This document shows positions 58,101 through 64,000 of a DNA stretch of 64,000 nt, one piece after another (the stretch's first letter is position 1; the number at the start of each line of letters is the position of its first letter). The DNA is taken from assembly GCA_034440635.1 (NCBI GenBank), contig JAOTON010001526.1, forward strand, positions 715,501 to 779,500. Direction: 5' to 3'. The notes beneath the pieces are model-generated. The model did not search any database. It saw only the letters and a list, made by a program, of their open reading frames with translations, and was not told the DNA's origin. This stretch comes from Lepas anatifera. Taxonomy: Eukaryota; Arthropoda; Thecostraca; Lepadidae. The position numbers and the translations under genes were made by a program.

Positions 58101-59127
58101 CCCGCGCCCCACCGGAGGTCCGGCGCCACCTTCGCCCCACGGGGGGCCATCGATGGCCCCCTCTAACTCCGAAAATATGAGGGTTAGCGCAAATCTACAG
58201 TGCATTAGAAAGCTCGCATGAATTCAGTACGAAATCACTTCAAATTTTTAAGTACTCAGGTCAATGGTTTGACCTCCAGAGGTCAAGTTAGGTCACGATA
58301 GGCTATTTTCACTAAAATGCATTCAGTACGAATGCTAAGAAAACTGGGCATAACTCTTATGCCATTAGAGCTATTGAGATCTGGTAAAGTACATTTGATA
58401 GGAAAATGCCAAAACTTTTTACGCTATGTGGAACGTAATGACCTTCCGCCAGTGGTTTGACCTCCAGAAGTCACCCCGTGACCTAATATGACCTGAGGTC
58501 ACGAAAGGTCAGAAAGTGACATTGCCGTACATCAAATAAAAGCCAGTGACGGGGCATACACGATGATGTTTGATTCAGCGATCTAGCTTAATTATGTCAA
58601 AAGTGATTGTCAAAATACTTTTTTGACCCCTGGTGACCTTGGATGACCTCGAAGAGGTCAAAGGGCAAATATGACGCCTGGGATCCGTGATAGCGTGTCC
58701 AATAACGCTTTTCTGAGCAAGCTGGATATTTGCAATCGTTTTTGTGATTTTTAGATCATAAGATAGCTTTTCCCCAAGCTTTCTTAATGGGAGAGGTCGC
58801 CTCGTGATCTGACCTCAGGTCACGAAATCGAAAAATCCCGGATATACATCTTGTAGACCCTGGAGGGTTCATGAAGTGTAGGACGTTTCAAATCGATCGA
58901 CTACGAAATGTAGCTTTTATAGAACTAAAAATTTGAAGGGAGGTGACCTTGGTTGACCTCACCTGGTGACCCTGACCTTAGGTGACCTGGGGTGAAAAAT
59001 TTCAGGGATGTTGGGAAAATGATAGTGTGAAAGATAGAGTCCTCAACCGCGGTGCTGCGTCTCATTGTTTTTCTGCTACCCCGAAAAAACTTAAGGGGGC
59101 CATCGATGGCCCCCGGTGGGGCGAGGG
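58101..59127. mobile_element. TTAA-flanked MITE upstream of the carbonic anhydrase
   Basis: The left end is cccgcgccccaccgg and the right end ccggtggggcgaggg, with TTAA at 58097-58100 and 59128-59131. It is the inverted homologue of 11898-12652. Its right end lies 345 bp from the carbonic anhydrase start codon. Confidence 0.82.
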
Positions 59128-59398
59128 TTAAAGGGAGCAGGTGAGAAATACAATCCGTTAGGATGGGGCGATAACTCAATGTAAAAATAAAAGTAAAAGG
59201 GAGCAAACATTTTTGTTCGACAGGCCTAGTGTAAGCACCTTTTTCAAAAATTTATCCGGCCTTTGGGGGCCAAAATATAGTTTGACCCCCTTCCACCGCT
59301 TTGGAGGGGCCATGGCCGGAATGGCCCCCACCTGCATCCACCAATGGTGCCTTTAGCATAATACTACACTCCGTATATTTCAGCAGCCTCAAGAACGA

Positions 59399-59406
59399 AA
59401 TTTAAA
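59399..59406 (+). promoter_or_regulatory. Weak TATA-like stretch upstream of the carbonic anhydrase
   Basis: An AT-rich tttaaaag stretch lies about 70 bp upstream of the start codon. It is a possible core promoter element. A tttcag at about 59380 could instead be the acceptor of a 5' UTR intron. Neither is proved. Confidence 0.2.
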
Positions 59407-59472
59407 AGCTGTCATAGGCACCGCAAAGGCCTGGCTATCACGATAGCGTCCATCCATCAGCATCTGAGCAGA

Positions 59473-60357
59473 ATGCAGCTCTGCTCATTGCGGCACGTGC
59501 TGTCTTTGACATTCGTGCTCTGGGCTGGAGTGGCTACCGCCCCGCCGTGGGACTACAGCAACACCCGTCTGTGGCCGAAGCTGTTCCCGACGTGTGGAGG
59601 AGCACGACAGTCTCCCACCAGCCTACAGCCAGACGAGTACCAACAGGCACCTCTTCTGCCACTGCTCACGTTTGGAGGTCAACTTTTCAACGCTGCAGTC
59701 AAAATAGAAAACAGACATGGGAAAACACTGCAGGTCAAGATAGGTCCTCGTGTTGATCTGGATATTTCCAGCATGGATCTGGAGTACTTCAGTTTGTCCG
59801 GTCGGTACCAGCTGGAGCAGTTTCACTTCCACTGGGGCGACTCCACCGGCACCGGCAGTCTGGGGTCCGAGCACTCACTGAACGGACAGCGTGCAAACGC
59901 CGAGGTCCACTTCGTCTTCTACAAGGCCAAGTACGGCAGCCTCACCTCCGCGCTGGAGCACAGCGATGGCATCATAGTGCTAGCCCTCCTGCTGACCAAC
60001 CAAACGGGTGTGAAGGCGCCGACGTTTCCAGAGCAGGTCATCGGTATACAGAACAGGATTGATGATGTCGCCCGGCCTGGAGACACGGTCACCTACAGGA
60101 GTGACATCAGCAGACTCATGTCTGCACTGAGTGACTCGATGTCAAGCTTCCTGGCCTATCAAGGCAGCGTGACTAGGCCGCCGTGCCAGCAGGTTGTCAC
60201 CTTCCTCGTCTCGAATCAAACCTTCTCAGTCACACCATCGTTTCTAAACGCCATCACCACGTCGCTCTTCGTGTCTGCGCGGGGCTCCGAGCTTCTGGTG
60301 AACAACTATCGGCCAGAGCAGCCCCGAAACGGACGCTACGTCATCAGCTACTCGTGA
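59473..60357 (+). CDS. Secreted alpha-carbonic anhydrase, intronless, 294 aa
   Basis: Alpha-class carbonic anhydrase, which interconverts carbon dioxide and bicarbonate at a zinc site. Residues 1-23 form a hydrophobic signal peptide (likely cut after VATA). Zinc ligands are His118 and His120 (QFHFHWG) and His146 (EVHFVF); Glu133 (GSEH) and Thr234 (SVTRPP) of the catalytic network are present. Cys41 and Cys238 match the disulfide of extracellular family members. NQT at 176 and 248 are potential N-glycosylation sites. There is no C-terminal hydrophobic tail, so it is probably soluble. Oddities: a Lys (residue 84) appears to replace the proton-shuttle His64 of human CA II, Arg follows Thr234, and the usual Trp in VTW is Phe. 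The frame has no intron, unusual for animal family members. Only one ATG fits the signal peptide. An ATTAAA at 60456-60461 could serve polyadenylation. Confidence 0.97.
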   Translation: MQLCSLRHVLSLTFVLWAGVATAPPWDYSNTRLWPKLFPTCGGARQSPTSLQPDEYQQAPLLPLLTFGGQLFNAAVKIENRHGKTLQVKIGPRVDLDISSMDLEYFSLSGRYQLEQFHFHWGDSTGTGSLGSEHSLNGQRANAEVHFVFYKAKYGSLTSALEHSDGIIVLALLLTNQTGVKAPTFPEQVIGIQNRIDDVARPGDTVTYRSDISRLMSALSDSMSSFLAYQGSVTRPPCQQVVTFLVSNQTFSVTPSFLNAITTSLFVSARGSELLVNNYRPEQPRNGRYVISYS

Positions 60358-60455
60358 AGCTATTCACCGCGGCGTCACATCCTCTCCCGTGTATAATCAC
60401 CACGCCCCACAAGACTGTTGAGGCCTATACCTACTGGCATGCACTCAGAATACAA

Positions 60456-60461
60456 ATTAAA
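60456..60461 (+). terminator. Possible polyadenylation signal of the carbonic anhydrase
   Basis: ATTAAA lies 99 bp after the stop codon. It is the commonest variant of the polyadenylation hexamer; no AATAAA is closer. Confidence 0.4.
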
Positions 60462-60913
60462 GTCACCTGTAAAAAGAGCCTCGGTCGATTTCATCTGCGA
60501 ATCCGATAGATGTATCAGCTCATTCCTAGACGTCTGCTGGAGCAGCATGAAGAGCACCTTCGGAAGATAGCTCTGTGGGTTCTTCTGACTCTTACACACT
60601 TTTCCTGAAGGATATTTTCCAGAAAATAGAATTGGTTACACGATGCGTTGCACAGTTAGTCTGAATAGGAATTCAAAACACATCCAGTGATTTCATGCTG
60701 TTTCTTGTTTTTGTGCACCTGAGCTCATGTCAATGTGAAAGTGAATTTTGAATGTTTCCCAAGGTAATCAGGCTGTTGGACGTATTTAGTTCTTTTCCTT
60801 ACGGGTTTTCTGCTGTATAATGTGAGCTACTGTTTTCCTCACTTTGCAAATCATTTGGCCCGGCAGCAAGACGGAGAGAGATCCTGTTTCCCTACTCGTT
60901 AAATGTGCCAGGG

Positions 60914-61090
60914 CTGCCCCGATAGCTCATTTGGTACAGCAATGTGCTACGGTCCGCCGTTCAGAATATGTGCAGTGGAAAACACTCAGTGTACGGCATC
61001 AATTCCTCTGAGGCGCTCGTACGCACAATGTAGTCCCAGCGTATATGCCGGATAACAAGTACGGAGAGAGTGTGTTATGTAACCCCGGCC
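60914..61090 (+). mobile_element. tRNA-derived SINE-like element, family D (diverged)
   Basis: It begins gctgccccgatagctcattt and continues with a body similar to the 56440-56625 element (tgaggcgctcgtacgc). It lies 550 bp downstream of the carbonic anhydrase. Confidence 0.5.
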
Positions 61091-61744
61091 GCGGTCCCTC
61101 TGGGTTATTGAGTGACTTAACAATGTAATTGCTTTCGTCAGAATCAATTATATAGTGAGTTGGAGGGCATGGGGCTCCTGCGATACGTTTTATGAAAACT
61201 TGTGGAACTTATGTGATGTTCTGACGGAGAGAGGGGCCAATGCTAGACGCTTCTTTATTGTCATTCACACGCATCTTTATTCGGTGTTTTAAGTGACTGT
61301 ATCGCCTCTGCTTGAGTCGACTCGGTTTCTAAAGTCTTCACTTGTACTATATGTTTTGCTATCGTTATGGGCGCAAAGTGTCCTTGGAAGTCGGAGCGCC
61401 TTTGAACACCAAATACACACACCCTTCTTTATTTTGTTCTTATCTCACAGACTCGTCAATAAAAACGTTAATAAAACATGCACATCGTCTAACCCGTTTC
61501 CGGGCCTCCAGACAGGCTGTTCCGGTAAACATGGTCTGCGTTTACTTTTGACTACCATCTTTGATGTGTCTGTCACCGCACCACACACCGATTTCAAAAC
61601 CCAGAGTCTTAGTAGCTTGGACACGGTTTAAAGGAAGCCAGTGTTGTGACGAAATCCAATTTTTAGTCCCATTCAAAACAGGATGATTTCTGACCCCACT
61701 AGTGCGGTGTGGCATTGGCAGCCCGCCGTGTCCACCCCGCCGGC

Positions 61745-62480
61745 ATTCAGCGCAGTGACACTCAGTGGAGCGACACCCACTCATCTGACACTCAGTGCTG
61801 CGGCACTCAGTGCAGTGCGGTGACACTCAGTGCTGCGGTACTCAGTACAATACACTGACACTCAGTGCTGCGGTACTCAGTGCAGTGCGGTGACACTCAG
61901 TGCTGCGGTACTCAGTACAGTACACTGACACTCAGTGCTGCGGCACTCAGTGCAGTGCGGTGACACTCAGTGCTGCGGTACTCAGTACAGTACACTGACA
62001 CTCAGTGCTGCGGCACTCAGTGCAGTGCGGTGACACTCAGTGCTGCGGTACTCAGTATAGTACACTGACACTCAGTGCTGCGGCACTCAGTGCAGTGCGG
62101 TGACACTCAGTGCTGCGGTACTCAGTACAGTACACTGACACTCAGTGCTGCGGTACTCAGTGCAGTGCGGTGACACTCAGTGCTGCGGTACTCAGTACAA
62201 TACACTGACACTCAGTGCTGCGGTACTCAGTGCAGTGCGGTGACACTCAGTGCTGCGGTACTCAGTACAGTACACTGACACTCAGTGCTGCGGTACTCAG
62301 TACAGTACACTGACACTCAGTGCTGCGGTACTCAGTGCAGTACGGTGACACTCAGTGCTGCGGTACTCAGTATAGTACACTGACACTCAGTGCTGCGGTA
62401 CTCAGTGCAGTGCGGTGACACTCAGTGCTGCGGTACTCAGTGCAGTGCGGTGACACTCAGTGCTGCGGTACTCAGTGTAT
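61745..62480. repeat. 35-bp minisatellite with 70-bp higher-order pattern, about 21 units
   Basis: Two unit types share tgacactcagtgctgcggta and ctcagt. One ends gcagtgcgg and the other acagtacac, and they largely alternate, giving a 70-bp dimer. Open frames across it are repeat artefacts. Confidence 0.95.
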
Positions 62481-63529
62481 CGGCCCGAGATGGTACCCGG
62501 CACCATGTCAGATCTGCGGCGGTGTACGCCCGGTACCGCGCGCGACTGCCACGATGACCGCTGGCGTCGAACATTGGGATACAACGGCCTCGCCTCCAAT
62601 CCATAAAATTAGTTCCGAGTTCCTATGCATATTGTCTTTCTGTCTGCTCAAAATGATGGAAAATAATGATGGTGAAACAGCTTACGTGGGATACTACTAG
62701 CCACGACGAAGGATACTCATTGGAATCAGTTTTGAAGAGACTGAATATGACACTGCAGGAGGTGCGAAGGTGTTTGACCCCAATATCGAGTCTTGTTGGG
62801 CCAAAATGTGCAATTCTCCTCCCCGCACGAATGAAAAATCAACACTCTCGCATTGCGCCTCATTATCCCCGGCTCTGAAATTTTTTCAGCCTACCTCTTA
62901 TGATGTGCAGTGTGCTGCAAAGGTCAGAAATATGGATATTTTATCATCCTTTTTCTAAATTTTTCCCAACTAAGTTGCCAAAATTTGGGTTTATCGCATC
63001 TTTATTCTATCCTACCTGCAGGCAGCGGTGCCTCCGCATGCTAGATCCGGTGACCCCTAGATCTTCGGTGCAGGCGTAGATCTAGGGAGAGGGTACAATC
63101 AAGCTATGCCCCCGTAAAGCTTGTAAAAGATACCCTTTGATACCCAATTTTGACCGATCCCCTAAAAAGGACATCTTTCCGATTTTACTCGGGCTGCCCC
63201 TCTCCGATAAACGTTTGCTCTAGATCTGCCCTGCTTCACCTTTCCACACAGGACATTTTCCATCAAGCTAATACTTAATCCTCCTGTACTTTCATGTCTC
63301 CAGGGGCAGTCGCAGGAGCGCCGTTTGAGGAGGGGGGGGTGACTCGGAAAAAATAGTGAAAACAAAGTGTTAAGAAATTCGAGCCTCCCCCACCATTGCC
63401 TCGGAACAGCCTCCGGCTAAACAGTTACAGTATATTTTCTGACACTTGGGGCGGGGGGGGGCAAAGGAGCTTAAGCCCCTACTCCCCTCTATATCCGCCA
63501 TTGCCTTGACGGATTAATTATTTTTTCCT
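62481..63529. other. Intergenic sequence, no gene recognised
   Basis: No coding resemblance. A g-rich stretch and ccgccattgcc at 63440-63505 resemble the ends of hAT-like MITEs elsewhere in the window. Confidence 0.5.
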
Positions 63530-63533
63530 TTAA

Positions 63534-64000
63534 CCCTTGCCCCGGTGGCGGGTAGGAGCCACCTTCGCCCTGGTGGGGGGGGGGCTAAAAAGACCCCCAA
63601 CGATCTCAAAAACTAAGAGCTGGAAAAAAGCGCAAAACGGCAATCTAAAGCTCTTCGAAAATGATATCGAAAATACCTGGGCCATTTTTCTCGTCAGGAC
63701 AATATCAAGGTCACCAGAGGTCAAAATAGGTCAAAATTGCTAATATGAGGTGTACTAAGAAAACCTCATATATCTCAGAAACTATGATAGCTAGAAACAT
63801 TTTTCTAACACCATTTGAAAGCTCTTGAGTTGCTCTTTTATTAAGTGACATTCATTTTCGTGTCAGTTCAAAGCCTAGGGAGCTACAGGTCACTGAATAT
63901 TGGGAATGTTCTTGGGAATGCCCATAGCCACCCATGCATAAGGGCGTTTCCTTTTTCGCTAATAAATTCCAAACCAAGCAAGATGCAGCCATAGTTGATG
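63534..64000. mobile_element. Start of another TTAA-type MITE, cut by the window end
   Basis: TTAA at 63530-63533 is followed by cccttgccccggtggcgggt and the family phrase gagccaccttcgccctggtg. The tgacc/ggtca-rich interior continues to the end of the window. Confidence 0.65.

Noticed and set aside
59547..59874. Frames in other phases inside the carbonic anhydrase
   Set aside because: Shadows of the real 294-codon frame.

Overview
This is a eukaryotic (metazoan) genomic window with low gene density. Two protein-coding genes are well supported, both on the + strand. The first is the 3' part of a multi-exon calcium-dependent transglutaminase: 14 exons between 27537 and 51897, with the Cys/His/Asp triad intact and a natural stop. 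The second is an intronless secreted alpha-carbonic anhydrase at 59473-60357. The transglutaminase most resembles arthropod hemocyte/clotting transglutaminases (motifs such as [29 protein letters not shown]). An arthropod, probably a crustacean (a barnacle is possible), is therefore my best inference, but no mitochondrial or rRNA sequence is present to settle it.

Layout. 1-9.3 kb holds no supported gene: a tRNA-derived SINE, a ~545-bp imperfect duplication, and two adjacent minisatellites (33-bp units, then 52-bp units), the first split by a SINE with target-site duplications. About 9.29-14.41 kb is one large structure with ~1.1-kb inverted arms, a nested TTAA-flanked MITE and internal module duplications. 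14.4-27.5 kb contains two possible isolated first exons (a signal-peptide-like one at 15176 and a membrane-anchor-like one at 16217), a 1-kb TTAA-flanked MITE, a short hAT-like MITE and a ~2.8-kb repeat with 28-bp terminal inverted repeats. 27.5-51.9 kb is the transglutaminase. Its introns carry SINEs, MITEs, several tandem repeats, an AT-rich island and a decayed coding remnant on the minus strand. 52.6-54.8 kb has two weak coding candidates: a spliced ankyrin-like exon pair on + and a repeat-bearing open frame on -. 58.1-59.1 kb is another TTAA MITE, directly upstream of the carbonic anhydrase. 60.4 kb to the end holds a tRNA-derived SINE, a 35-bp minisatellite and the start of a further MITE.

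The two real genes have no obvious functional link beyond plausible roles in an arthropod (hemolymph clotting or cuticle/cement cross-linking, and bicarbonate or mineral chemistry). All splice boundaries were chosen by eye, using GT/AG, phase continuity and family resemblance. The transglutaminase's amino-terminal exon or exons were not found; they must lie upstream of 27537 or outside the window.
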